Shown here: positions 56,468 through 64,000 of the stretch, one piece after another
Layout: each line of letters opens with the position of its first letter
Numbering within the stretch: position 1 is the first letter of the stretch
Origin: CAVUQH01 sp963774445
GTDB lineage: Bacteria > Myxococcota_A > Polyangia > Haliangiales > Haliangiaceae
DNA length: 64,000 nucleotides
Assembly: GCA_963774445.1 (NCBI GenBank)
Contig: CAVZFC010000022.1
Coordinates: forward strand, 496,001 to 560,000
Direction: 5' to 3'
Notes under the pieces: model-generated
What the model was told of the DNA's origin: nothing
What the model saw: the letters and a program-made list of their open reading frames with translations, nothing else
The model's database searches: none
Made by a program: the position numbers and the translations under genes

Positions 56468-56770
56468 GTGTCGAGGTCGGAGCGGTCGATCACCAAGCTT
56501 CACTGGTTCGGGGCCCTCTTCGCGGTTCTCTCGGTGATGCCGTCTCTGCTGCTGCCGACACTCAACTTTGGGTTGCTGGTGGTCTGTTGGGCGCTCACCC
56601 TTGCTGCGCTGGTCGCGACTATCTTCGGCGCGTGTCTGGTCGAACCGCGCAGCCCACGGATCAACTGGGGCGTGGCGAGCATCATCATCCTCGTCGCCGT
56701 CCTCTCGGTTCTGTTGAGCTTCTGGCGCGCGTGTTCCCCGGAAGGTAACGAATTCTCCGGGCTGCATTAG
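56468..56770 (+). CDS. small three-helix membrane protein
   Basis: A 100-residue protein with three membrane segments ('WFGALFAVLSVMPSLLL', 'FGLLVVCWALTLAALVATIFG' in part, 'GVASIIILVAVLSVLLSFW'). GTG start. No family recognised. A short ORF lies directly upstream. Confidence 0.55.
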   Translation: MSRSERSITKLHWFGALFAVLSVMPSLLLPTLNFGLLVVCWALTLAALVATIFGACLVEPRSPRINWGVASIIILVAVLSVLLSFWRACSPEGNEFSGLH

Positions 56771-56810
56771 GGCCACTGACCGAAGCGCTCCATCGGCGGG
56801 GCGGGCGCGG

Positions 56811-56816
56811 TAGAGT
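56811..56816 (+). promoter_or_regulatory. -10 box TAGAGT, leaderless promoter
   Basis: TAGAGT ends exactly 6 nt before the GTG at 56823. Confidence 0.48.
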
Positions 56817-56822
56817 AGCGCC

Positions 56823-58268
56823 GTGCCGATTCGCAACGGAGCCGAGTATGTCGACAGCCTGCGCGGGCGCGGGCTGCGGGTGTTCTACCTGGGCGAGAAG
56901 GTCGACGAGCCGGTCGACCATCCGGTGATCCGTCCGTCGATCAACGCGGTGGCGGCCACCTATGATCTGGCGGTCGCCGATCCGGAGCTGGCGACGGCGA
57001 AGTCGGAGCTGACCGGTGAGCGGGTCAACCGGTTCGCCCACATCGCGGGCAGCGCCGACGACGTGGTGATGCAGAACCACATGCAGCGGCGGCTGGGGCA
57101 GCTGACCGGCACCTGCTTTCAGCGCTGCGTCGGCATGGACGCGATGAACGCGCTCTGGTCGCTCACCTTCGAAATGGATCGCGACAACGGCACCGAGTAT
57201 CACGCGCGCCTGCGCACGCTGATCGAGCACGTGCAGCGCGAGAACCTGGTGGTCGGCGGCGCCATGACGGACGCCAAGGGCGACCGCAGCCGCGGGCCGT
57301 CCGAGCAGGACGATCCCGATCTGTTCGTGCGCGTCGTCCGGCGCACCGAGCGCGGGTTGGTCTTGCGCGGCGCCAAGATGCACCAGACCGGCTGCATCAA
57401 CTCGCACTGGCTGGTGGTGATGCCGACCATGCGCCTGGCCGAGGCCGACCGTGACTACGCCGTGGTCGCCGCGATCCCGGTGGACGATCCGGGGCTCACC
57501 TTCATCTACGGCCGGCAGTCGTGCGACACCCGGGCGCTCGAGGGCGGAACCATCGATACTGGCAACGCCCGCTTCGGCGGCCAGGAGGCGATGGTCGTCC
57601 TCGACGACGTCGAGGTTCCATTCGACCGCGTCTTCATGGATGGCGAGACCCACTATGCGGCCGAGTTGGTCGAGCGGTTCACCACCTTCCACCGCCGCAG
57701 CTACGTCTGCAAGACCGGCCTCGGTGACGTGCTCATCGGCGCGGCCGCGGCCATCGCCGAGATGAACGGCACCGACCGGGCCTCCCACGTGCGCGACAAG
57801 CTGGTCGAGATGGCGCACCTCAACGAGACCATCTACGGCTGCGGCATCGCCTCGTCTCACCAGTCCAAGCCGCGGCCGGCCGGCAACTGGGAGAACGATC
57901 CACTGCTGGCGAATGTGTGCAAACACAACGTCACACGCTTCCCCTACGAGATGGCGCGGCTGGCGCAGGACCTGGCCGGCGGGCTCGTCGTCACACTGCC
58001 GTCGGAGAAAGAGCTGAAATCACCCGAGACCGGACCGATCCTGCGCAAGTATTTGAAGACCCGTCAGGGCGTCGACGTCGAGGATCGGATGCGCATGCTG
58101 CGCCTCATCGAGAACATGACGATGGGCCGCAACGCCGTCGGCTACCTGACCGAGTCGCTGCACGGGGCCGGATCACCCCAGGCGCAGCGCATCCAGATCG
58201 GCCGGCAGATCGGCCTCGAAGAGAAGAAGCGCCTCGCAAAGCGTCTCGCCGGGATCGGCGAGGAGTAG
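56823..58268 (+). CDS. 4-hydroxybutyryl-CoA dehydratase-like (AbfD-family) FAD/Fe-S enzyme
   Basis: A 481-residue protein of the AbfD/HpaB flavin family. Cluster-ligand candidates: Cys98 and Cys102 ('GTCFQRCVGMD'), His290 and Cys296 ('FHRRSYVCKTG'). 'DAKGDRSRGPSEQ' and 'LRGAKMHQTG' are strong AbfD matches. In characterised AbfD enzymes the His and Cys of the second pair are seven residues apart (His292/Cys299); here they are six apart. AbfD dehydrates 4-hydroxybutyryl-CoA to crotonyl-CoA. No CoA-transferase or dehydrogenase partners are adjacent, so substrate is uncertain. HpaB-type 4-hydroxyphenylacetate monooxygenase is the main alternative, but it lacks these Cys ligands. Confidence 0.82.
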   Translation: MPIRNGAEYVDSLRGRGLRVFYLGEKVDEPVDHPVIRPSINAVAATYDLAVADPELATAKSELTGERVNRFAHIAGSADDVVMQNHMQRRLGQLTGTCFQRCVGMDAMNALWSLTFEMDRDNGTEYHARLRTLIEHVQRENLVVGGAMTDAKGDRSRGPSEQDDPDLFVRVVRRTERGLVLRGAKMHQTGCINSHWLVVMPTMRLAEADRDYAVVAAIPVDDPGLTFIYGRQSCDTRALEGGTIDTGNARFGGQEAMVVLDDVEVPFDRVFMDGETHYAAELVERFTTFHRRSYVCKTGLGDVLIGAAAAIAEMNGTDRASHVRDKLVEMAHLNETIYGCGIASSHQSKPRPAGNWENDPLLANVCKHNVTRFPYEMARLAQDLAGGLVVTLPSEKELKSPETGPILRKYLKTRQGVDVEDRMRMLRLIENMTMGRNAVGYLTESLHGAGSPQAQRIQIGRQIGLEEKKRLAKRLAGIGEE

Positions 58269-58274
58269 TAGGCT
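58269..58274 (+). promoter_or_regulatory. -10 box TAGGCT before the hydrolase lipoprotein gene
   Basis: TAGGCT ends 9 nt before the ATG at 58284. Confidence 0.38.
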
Positions 58275-58283
58275 GGGCGGCAG

Positions 58284-60218
58284 ATGCGCCGTACCGTCTT
58301 TGCCTTCGCCTGCCTACTTTCGCTCGCCGCCTGCTCGGGCGACGACGCGCCGAAAGTCGCGCCCGAGTGCAACCCGCTGGGCGGCGTCGGCTGCGTGACG
58401 CCGTGGCCGTCGTCGCTCTACCTCGACGCCGACTCGACCAGCGCCACCGGCTACCGCCTGGCGATTCCCGAGGGCGCGCTGCCGAGCAACCCCGACGGCG
58501 TGCCGATCGATCCGACGCGCTTCAACGAGCACGACGGCTTCTCGCCGGCCGGCTACATCTTCACTGTCTTCCCGGACGGTGTCGATCCATCCAACCTGGT
58601 TGGCCAGGACGACCTCGGCGCCAGCCTCACCGACGATAGCCCGACGGTGCTGATCGACATGGACACGGGCGAGCGCATCCCGCACTTCGCCGAGCTCGAC
58701 GCCAACGCCGCTGACTACTACGTCGAGGAGCAGTCGCTGTACATTCGCCCGGTCGTCCGCCTGACCCCGGGGCATTGCTTCGCCGTCGGCATCCGTACCT
58801 CGCTCAAAGCCGCGGACGGCAGCGACCTCCCCGTGCCGCCGGCGTTCGAGAAGATCCGCCAGGGCAAGAAGACCGGTCACGCTCGCCTGGACGCCATCCG
58901 CGACCGCTGGGACGACATCTTCGCCACCTTCGCCGACGCCGGCATCGACAAGAGCGATCTGGTCGTGGCCTGGGACTTCGTCACCGCGTCCGACGACTTC
59001 TTGACCGCCAGCATGCTGGGAGCCCGCGACGCCGCCCTCACCGCCATGGGCGACAAGGGCGCAAACGAGACCTACCAGATCACCACCGACGATCCGGAGG
59101 CCGACGACGCGCGCATCGCCCGCCGGGTGATCGGTACCTTCACCATGCCGCTCGTTCTCACCGACGGCGGCGACAAGGCGGAGCTGGCGCGCGACGCGGC
59201 CGGTGCGCCGGTGGTCAACGGGACCATCGACTCTCGCTTCGTCGCCATGATTCCGACTTGTGCCACCGCAGCCAACCCGGTGCCGATCGTCATCTTCGGC
59301 CACGGCTTCTTCGGCGACATCAGCGAGGCCCAGGGCGAGCACATGCGCCGGGTGGCCGACCAGCTGTGCGTCATCGTCCTGGGCACCGAGTGGTACGGCA
59401 TGAGCCGCAAGGACATCACCGGGGCGGCGTTCGCGCTCAACGACGCCTCCGGCCTGATTGGCTTCGGCGAGCGGATCATCCAGGGCATCGTCGCCTACGT
59501 CACCCTCGAGCAGCTCGCCCGCGGCGCCCTGGCCACCGATTTGCTGGTCAACGGCACCGGCGCCCCGCTGGCCGATCCGAGCAAGGTCTACTTCTACGGC
59601 ATCTCGCAGGGGCACGTCCTCGGCTCGACCTTCATGGCCTACGACCCGTACATCACCCGCGGCGTGCTGTCGAACGGCGGCGCCAGCTGGAGCATCCTGT
59701 TCGAGCGGTCGACCAACTGGCCCAACTTCCAGCTCATCATCAACGGCGCCTACCCCGGGCCGCTCAACACCACGCTGATCGAAGCGCTCATGCAGCTCGG
59801 CCTCGACTACACCGAGAACATGCACGTCAACGCGCACATCCTCGGCACCCCGCTGCCCGGCGTGCCGGAAAAGCAGGTGCTCCTGCAGATGGCGGTCAAC
59901 GACACCTCGGTGACCAACCTGGCCACCGAAGCCCAGGCCCGCGTCATGGGCCTGCCGGTGCTATCGCCGTCGGTGCGCATCGGCTGGGGCCTCGAACGCG
60001 CCGCCGCTCCGCAGTCGAGCGCCCTGGTCGTCTACGACGAGCACCCGGACCCGCCGGCGCCGACCAGCAACATTCGCAACGTCTCCGGCAACGATACGCA
60101 CAACACCATGCGCACGCGCAACGCCGCCGTCGAGCAGATCCAGATCTTCCTCGAGACCGGCGAAGTCGTCAACACCTGCGGCGGTCCGTGCGACTGCGCC
60201 ACCGGCGCCTGCGACTAG
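58284..60218 (+). CDS. alpha/beta-hydrolase-fold lipoprotein
   Basis: A 644-residue lipoprotein (lipobox 'SLAACS'). An N-terminal beta-rich region (to about 300) precedes an alpha/beta-hydrolase core: 'VIFGHGFFGD' (oxyanion region), nucleophile elbow 'YGISQGHVLG' (G-x-S-x-G), 'VLSNGGASW', and a possible catalytic His in 'GNDTHNTM'. Cys pairs at the end ('CGGPCDCATGACD') suggest disulfides. It is probably a secreted esterase or lipase; substrate unknown. It ends against the LOG gene: the two TAG stops share the palindrome CTAG. Confidence 0.76.
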   Translation: MRRTVFAFACLLSLAACSGDDAPKVAPECNPLGGVGCVTPWPSSLYLDADSTSATGYRLAIPEGALPSNPDGVPIDPTRFNEHDGFSPAGYIFTVFPDGVDPSNLVGQDDLGASLTDDSPTVLIDMDTGERIPHFAELDANAADYYVEEQSLYIRPVVRLTPGHCFAVGIRTSLKAADGSDLPVPPAFEKIRQGKKTGHARLDAIRDRWDDIFATFADAGIDKSDLVVAWDFVTASDDFLTASMLGARDAALTAMGDKGANETYQITTDDPEADDARIARRVIGTFTMPLVLTDGGDKAELARDAAGAPVVNGTIDSRFVAMIPTCATAANPVPIVIFGHGFFGDISEAQGEHMRRVADQLCVIVLGTEWYGMSRKDITGAAFALNDASGLIGFGERIIQGIVAYVTLEQLARGALATDLLVNGTGAPLADPSKVYFYGISQGHVLGSTFMAYDPYITRGVLSNGGASWSILFERSTNWPNFQLIINGAYPGPLNTTLIEALMQLGLDYTENMHVNAHILGTPLPGVPEKQVLLQMAVNDTSVTNLATEAQARVMGLPVLSPSVRIGWGLERAAAPQSSALVVYDEHPDPPAPTSNIRNVSGNDTHNTMRTRNAAVEQIQIFLETGEVVNTCGGPCDCATGACD

Positions 60219-61357
60219 CCCGAGCGTTTCTCGGTGAGAAACGCCACCGTCTCGTCCGCGCTGTCGGTCACGCGCACGAGGTCGGTGAAGCCGCCCGCGC
60301 GGGCCAGCGACTGAACCAGGTCGACGGCCGGGCGCTCCTGGCGCCAGAACTGGCTGCCGAGGAAGACCATCGGGCTGCGGTCACCGTAGGTCTGGTAGTA
60401 GTTCTGCGTCAGGTCTTGAAAGACCTCCTGCAGCGTGCCCGCCGAGCCGCGCTCGAAGATGACGCCGTGATGGGCGATGGCCAGCAGGCCCTCTTCCCTG
60501 ACCGAGTTCGCGAAGTACTTGGCGATCGCTGTCGCGAACGGGTTGGGCGGCTCGTGACCGTACATCCAGGTCGGGACGCCGACGCTCTCGGCCAGCTCGA
60601 CCCGGTCCATCAGCACGCGCCGCAGCGCCACCGCGCTGGTCAGCCAGTCCGGGTGATCGTACCGATCGGCCTTCTCGGCCAGCCTCGCCACCATCCCCCG
60701 CAGCTCGTCCAGGGGAACCCGGAAAGCCGCGGCCCCCAGATTGCCCGCCTCCATCGCCCCCGGGCCGCCACCGGTCACGATCGTGTATCCGCGAGCCGCG
60801 ATCCCGTGCGCCACCTCGACCACCCGGAAGTACTCGTCGGTGCTCCGCGCCAGTGAGTGCCCGCCCATGATCGCGACGCACTTCCGCTCCTCGCTCGCCA
60901 CCGTCAGGTAGTCGTCGAGCGCATCCGTGATCGCGTGGTCGTGCAGCCGCCTGGCCAGGCTCTCCCGGATCGACTTCGGCCGGTTCCGCCCGTTGTCCAG
61001 CCAGTGCTGGTAGATCACGTGGTCGAGCGTCTCGCTCCACGGCTTCGGCTCGTCGTCGTCGGCCGCCAGTAGCTCCTCGGGCGAATAGAGGCGCGCGCGG
61101 TACTGGTTGAACGGAAAGCGCACGCTTCCGTGGTCGAGTCTGGGAAAGACCACCGCCCCGGCCTCGACCACCCGCACCAACGCCTGCGCGGGAATGTCGC
61201 AGCCGAGAAAGACCGCGCCGTCCATCGGGATCCCCTCGAGCGATGACCAGAGCTTCGCCAGGTTAACGTTCTGCACGACGGTGTTGCGAAGACTCCCGGT
61301 CTCCGCGATCCATCGTTCCAGATCCTCGTGACTCTCGATCTCCGTCGGCGGCACCAT
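60215..61357 (-). CDS. LOG-family nucleotide hydrolase-like protein
   Basis: A 380-residue protein. The Rossmann-like LOG core is visible as 'ECVAIMGGHSLAR'-type start ('KCVAIMGGHS'), 'YTIVTGGGPGAMEAGNLGA' and 'FERGSAGTLQEVFQDLTQNYY', which is the PGGxGTxxE motif in variant form (GSAGTLQE). LOG proteins release cytokinin bases or, in bacteria, hydrolyse nucleotide monophosphates (PpnN-like). It has an N-terminal extension of about 150 residues, as PpnN does. The ATG at 61355-61357 is chosen because TATGAT ends 6 nt before it. Confidence 0.8.
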   Translation of the reverse strand: MVPPTEIESHEDLERWIAETGSLRNTVVQNVNLAKLWSSLEGIPMDGAVFLGCDIPAQALVRVVEAGAVVFPRLDHGSVRFPFNQYRARLYSPEELLAADDDEPKPWSETLDHVIYQHWLDNGRNRPKSIRESLARRLHDHAITDALDDYLTVASEERKCVAIMGGHSLARSTDEYFRVVEVAHGIAARGYTIVTGGGPGAMEAGNLGAAAFRVPLDELRGMVARLAEKADRYDHPDWLTSAVALRRVLMDRVELAESVGVPTWMYGHEPPNPFATAIAKYFANSVREEGLLAIAHHGVIFERGSAGTLQEVFQDLTQNYYQTYGDRSPMVFLGSQFWRQERPAVDLVQSLARAGGFTDLVRVTDSADETVAFLTEKRSG

Positions 61358-61363
61358 GCGCCG

Positions 61364-61369
61364 ATCATA
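61364..61369 (-). promoter_or_regulatory. -10 box TATGAT, leaderless promoter (LOG gene)
   Basis: On the minus strand TATGAT, 6 nt, then ATG. This also fixes the start and argues against the longer form beginning at 61396. Confidence 0.55.
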
Positions 61370-61400
61370 GTCCCGCTCGCCCACTAGCGCTGCCATTCCC

Positions 61401-61600
61401 TCCGGTCGTCCTGAGCGAAGCGCGCGGAGCGCGCGTAGTCGAAGGGCGCAACTTGGCCCGACGCCCAGCGCCGACCCCGTGCCAGATCGCTCCGCACCTG
61501 CCCAGTCCAGCGCGGGGTTCGCGCTGGCATGGGGCGCTGGGGCGCGGAGGATTCACCCTTCGACTACGTCCGCGCGTTGCGCGGACTTCGCTCAGGGTGA
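61401..61600. repeat. REP-like inverted repeat C, long-arm form
   Basis: Left part 61401-61449 (CCGGTCGTCCTGAGCGAAG ... GTAGTCGAAGGGCGC) and right part 61554-61600 (CACCCTTCGACTACGTCCG ... CTTCGCTCAGGG) are near-complementary over a long span. It lies downstream of the DUF3108 gene. The gap 61358-61678 holds this and a hexamer repeat; no gene seen. Confidence 0.6.
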
Positions 61601-61620
61601 GCGGGGGGGGGAGAGCGGGC

Positions 61621-61662
61621 GCGGGTGCGGGTGCGGGTGCGGGTGCGGGTGCGGGTGCGGGT
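61621..61662 (+). repeat. seven perfect GCGGGT hexamers, with decayed copies after
   Basis: Seven consecutive GCGGGT units, then GCGGGC and GCGGGA-type variants to about 61674, ending a few bases before the DUF3108 gene's stop. A poly-G run lies just before (61602-61610). Prone to slippage. Confidence 0.8.
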
Positions 61663-61678
61663 GCGGGCGCGGGAGCGG

Positions 61679-62554
61679 CTAGTCGCGGGAGGCGATGGTG
61701 TGGCCGCTGCCGTCGTACTCGACGAGCTCCATGCGGACGTCGCCGTAGTCGGTCTTGGCGGCGACGAGGAGGGGCAGGCGGTACTGGTCGTCGGAGAACC
61801 ACATGGAGAAGTAGCGGGGCTCTTTGGCTTCGTCGAGGGTGCCGTCACGGTGGATGCGGCGGGTGACGCCGTCGATGCGGATGGCGGCGAAGCGGCCGAG
61901 CTTGGTCTTGACGGAGTCGGCCCCGTGGTACTCGATGTTGGTCTGCCAGAACATGGTCGAGCGCAGCACGTAGAGGCTGGCGCGTGCGCCCGGCTTGGCT
62001 TGCCAGGCGCGCAGGGCCATCAGGGCGCTGGTCAGGTCGAAGGCCGAGTCGCCGTCGGGGATGGTCTGGGTCTCGACCTTGCGGTCGCCGTCCTTCCACT
62101 GGGCGAGCTCGAACTGGCCGGGGGCGAAGGTGACCTCGACGCCCTCGGTGTCGCTGTCGCCGACCTGGGTGTCGGTGCGGTGATAGAGCGGCTTGCCGGT
62201 CTCGAGGTCGATGCGCGTGGTGACGTCGTCGACCACGGTCTGGAGCAGGGCGAACAGGCCGGTGGTGGTCGCGCGCGAGCGGAAGATCACCTCGCGGCGG
62301 CCGTCAACCTGGCCGGGCCGACCGGCGACCATGACCAGCTCGCCGGCGTCGAAGCCGAGGGCGGTCAGGTGGAACAGCAGGCGCTCGTTGGCGACGACGT
62401 GGGTCTGCTCGTCGGACGCCAGCTGGGCCGACGGCGCCGTGGACGTGGTCCCCTTCCAGGTGCGCGGCACCACCGAGCGGGCGCAGCTGAGCGTTAGCGC
62501 GGCGGTACAGGCAAGCGCAGCCAGGCTGAGGGTCCGGTGTCGTGGGGCGAGCAT
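61679..62554 (-). CDS. DUF3108-type lipoprotein
   Basis: A 291-residue lipoprotein (lipobox 'TLSCAR') starting at ATG 62552-62554. It begins with a region containing 'ERLLFHLTALGFDAGEL', repeats of beta strands with 'DDVTTRIDLETGKPLYH', 'FDLTSALMALRAW' and 'RRIHRDGTLDEAKEPRYFSMWFSDD'-type segments (in parts), matching the DUF3108 pattern of outer-surface proteins. Function unknown. The frame is open further upstream, but the lipoprotein start is convincing. Confidence 0.76.
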   Translation of the reverse strand: MLAPRHRTLSLAALACTAALTLSCARSVVPRTWKGTTSTAPSAQLASDEQTHVVANERLLFHLTALGFDAGELVMVAGRPGQVDGRREVIFRSRATTTGLFALLQTVVDDVTTRIDLETGKPLYHRTDTQVGDSDTEGVEVTFAPGQFELAQWKDGDRKVETQTIPDGDSAFDLTSALMALRAWQAKPGARASLYVLRSTMFWQTNIEYHGADSVKTKLGRFAAIRIDGVTRRIHRDGTLDEAKEPRYFSMWFSDDQYRLPLLVAAKTDYGDVRMELVEYDGSGHTIASRD

Positions 62555-62751
62555 GATCGGGTCGGTGGTCGCGGAAAAAAGGTAGGTCCGGATTCCCGCG
62601 CGGCCAATGCCGAATTTCGTCGGTGACCTCGAAACGTCCACCGAAACGCTAGCATGGGTTTTGTGGCCGTAGGGGCAAGCTGGCGCAACCCCCCGACGAC
62701 AGGCGGGTGTCGGGGGCAAACTGCGGCAATTCGGCGCGCTGCGTCAGCGGT

Positions 62752-64000
62752 TCATCGGATGACCTGGCAGCTCACCTGACGGCCCAGCTCTGCTTCCAGG
62801 ATCTCGGCCTTGCGCAACAAGATGTCGGTGTCGACCGGGTCGCGGTCCCACAGCGTCAGCGATAGCTCGATGGTGTCGGCCTTGGCTTTCACCTCGACCC
62901 GACGCACCCGCTGGCGGTGATCGGTGTCGAGCGCGTCGGCCAGACGGAGGATGCCCAGGAGCAGGCGCACCTGCGCGCGCTGCTCGTCGTCGAGTCCGGC
63001 GTACAGCTCGTGCTTGCGCACGCTCGGCGGTGACTTGCGGTGGGTGCGCACGAGCGTCGCGACCATCTCGCGCGCCGGGCTCTCGAGTCCGTGGATGCGT
63101 CCCCATCTGACCATGTACTCGCCGTGCTTGTGATGGCTGCGCACGTGGATCACTTCGCCGACGTCGTGGAGCAGCGCGGCGGTCTCGAGCACGACGCGCA
63201 GCTCGGACGGCAGCCCGTGCACGTCAGACAGCTGATCGAACAGCGACCGCGCCAGCTCGCGCACCTTGTCGCTGTGGGTGGTGTCGTGACCGATGCGGGC
63301 GGCGAACATGCGCGCGGCGGTGATCTGCGCCTTGGCCCGCGAGCGCGAGGCCTGCTCGCGGCGCTCCGGCAGTGTGGCGCCGATCTCGAACAGCAGCGCG
63401 TCGCGCAGGCCGACGCCGGGCACCCAGATCCGGTCCACTCCCAGCTCGCGCCCGCAGGTGGACAGCACCAGGCCGGCGACGCCCATCACCTCGGCGCGAT
63501 CCTTGCGCACGCTCCAGCGCTGCATGCGCGCCGGCACGTCGGCCGCCAGGATCTGCGGAAGCACCTTGTCGATCGCCGCAACGTCAACGAACGGCATGCC
63601 GCCCTCCTCGCCACCCAGCATCTTGGCGAAGTGCTCGGCGTTGCCGCCGCACGCGACCGTCGGCGCGAACGTCTCTCCGTTGCGGTTTGGTGAGAAGACG
63701 TGCAACAGAGTTGTCACATAGCGGCGCACCATTCGCGCCTCGTCCTCGCCGATGGTGCCGTAAAGGCCCAGCGTCTCGGCCAGGCGAACGGTGCCGATCG
63801 GCAGCGACGCGGCCGTCCAGTGGCTCACGTTGCGGATGTTGATCTCGAGGCTGCCGCCGCCCAGGTCGAACACCGCGGCCGGCGCGGGGCGCGAGCGAAA
63901 GGCGTTTCTGACCGCTTTGCGGATGAGACGGGCTTCCTCCTCGCCGCTGATGACCTCGAGCTCGATGCCGGTCTCGGCGTAGATGCGGTGGAGCAAAATG
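62752..64000 (-). CDS. Ppx/GppA-type phosphatase with C-terminal HD domain, 5' end outside the window
   Basis: At least 414 residues of a protein continuing past the window edge. The visible part starts in 'GIELEVISGEEEARLIRKAV' (ASKHA fold), with 'AVFDLGGGSLEI', 'VACGGNAEHFAK' and 'VPGVGLRDALL', all Ppx/GppA motifs. The C-terminal third is an HD domain ('LETAALLHDVGEVIHVRSHHKHG', His-Asp metal pair, in parts) as in the longer GppA/Ppx enzymes. It would split inorganic polyphosphate or pppGpp, linking to stress and stringent response. Its TGA at 62752-62754 is inside the window; the start is not. Confidence 0.9.
   Translation of the reverse strand, partial: ILLHRIYAETGIELEVISGEEEARLIRKAVRNAFRSRPAPAAVFDLGGGSLEINIRNVSHWTAASLPIGTVRLAETLGLYGTIGEDEARMVRRYVTTLLHVFSPNRNGETFAPTVACGGNAEHFAKMLGGEEGGMPFVDVAAIDKVLPQILAADVPARMQRWSVRKDRAEVMGVAGLVLSTCGRELGVDRIWVPGVGLRDALLFEIGATLPERREQASRSRAKAQITAARMFAARIGHDTTHSDKVRELARSLFDQLSDVHGLPSELRVVLETAALLHDVGEVIHVRSHHKHGEYMVRWGRIHGLESPAREMVATLVRTHRKSPPSVRKHELYAGLDDEQRAQVRLLLGILRLADALDTDHRQRVRRVEVKAKADTIELSLTLWDRDPVDTDILLRKAEILEAELGRQVSCQVIR

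Noticed and set aside
61358..61396. Longer LOG protein beginning at 61396
   Set aside because: The TATGAT box lies inside that extension, 6 nt before the ATG at 61357.
61621..61674. CRISPR-like repeats
   Set aside because: Units are 6 bp with no spacers; a simple microsatellite.

Overview
This is about 64 kb of very GC-rich chromosomal DNA, densely packed with genes on both strands. I place it in Myxococcota, probably the Haliangium/Kofleriaceae side. The support is a secreted beta-helix protein with DUF4215 Cys repeats and a MYXO-CTERM-like tail (3966-7193), a Hanks-type kinase with a 'HRDVSPGN' loop, DUF4388 proteins, many short lipoproteins, a PilT ATPase and a mevalonate-pathway HMG-CoA reductase. 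I see no rRNA, convincing tRNA, CRISPR array, transposase or prophage. The window looks like ordinary chromosome with lineage-specific accessory genes.

Layout. 1-3.7 kb: a gene end, a membrane protein, an M13 metallopeptidase lipoprotein and a C39-like protein. 4-7.2 kb: the MYXO-CTERM beta-helix protein. 7.5-18.9 kb: a long minus-strand operon, read polyprenyl synthase > HMG-CoA reductase > MenG/UbiE > MenF > MenD > MenA > a MenC-MenE fusion > TPM-domain protein > TIM44-like protein. It joins isoprenoid side-chain and menaquinone head-group synthesis, with 4-base ATGA/GTGA overlaps at most junctions. 19-27 kb: a plus-strand run of a membrane-anchored unknown, PilZ/receiver/DUF4388, an ABC ATPase, an unknown, PilT, FHA-GGDEF and MutS2, suggesting pili and c-di-GMP control. 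27.3-31.4 kb: a small membrane protein, then a kinase-TPR gene with two envelope genes behind it. 31.5-40.7 kb: MBL hydrolase/thioesterase, phosphoesterase/aldo-keto reductase, an ECF sigma factor, MscS, OmpA-like, DUF4388 and TonB-like proteins. 40.8-49 kb: an ECF sigma factor overlapping a 1774-residue FecR-VIT-vWA-TPR protein, then a Ski2-like helicase. 49.2-56.8 kb: GlpD with a perfect upstream palindrome, an M23-like lipoprotein, an IgGFc-binding-like lipoprotein, a LuxR regulator, and paired inactive and active HtrA proteins. 56.8-64 kb: an AbfD-like dehydratase, an alpha/beta-hydrolase lipoprotein, a LOG protein, a DUF3108 lipoprotein and a truncated Ppx/GppA phosphatase.

Genome-scale patterns. 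(1) Several genes have a TAnnnT -10 box ending exactly 6 nt before the start codon with no Shine-Dalgarno, which predicts leaderless mRNAs. (2) Long inverted repeats built on CCTGAG...CGAAGGG sit at gene 3' ends in three places. (3) Five +1 frameshifts interrupt conserved genes; three are repaired by reading GATTC/GAATC as GATC, so consensus error is a serious possibility.
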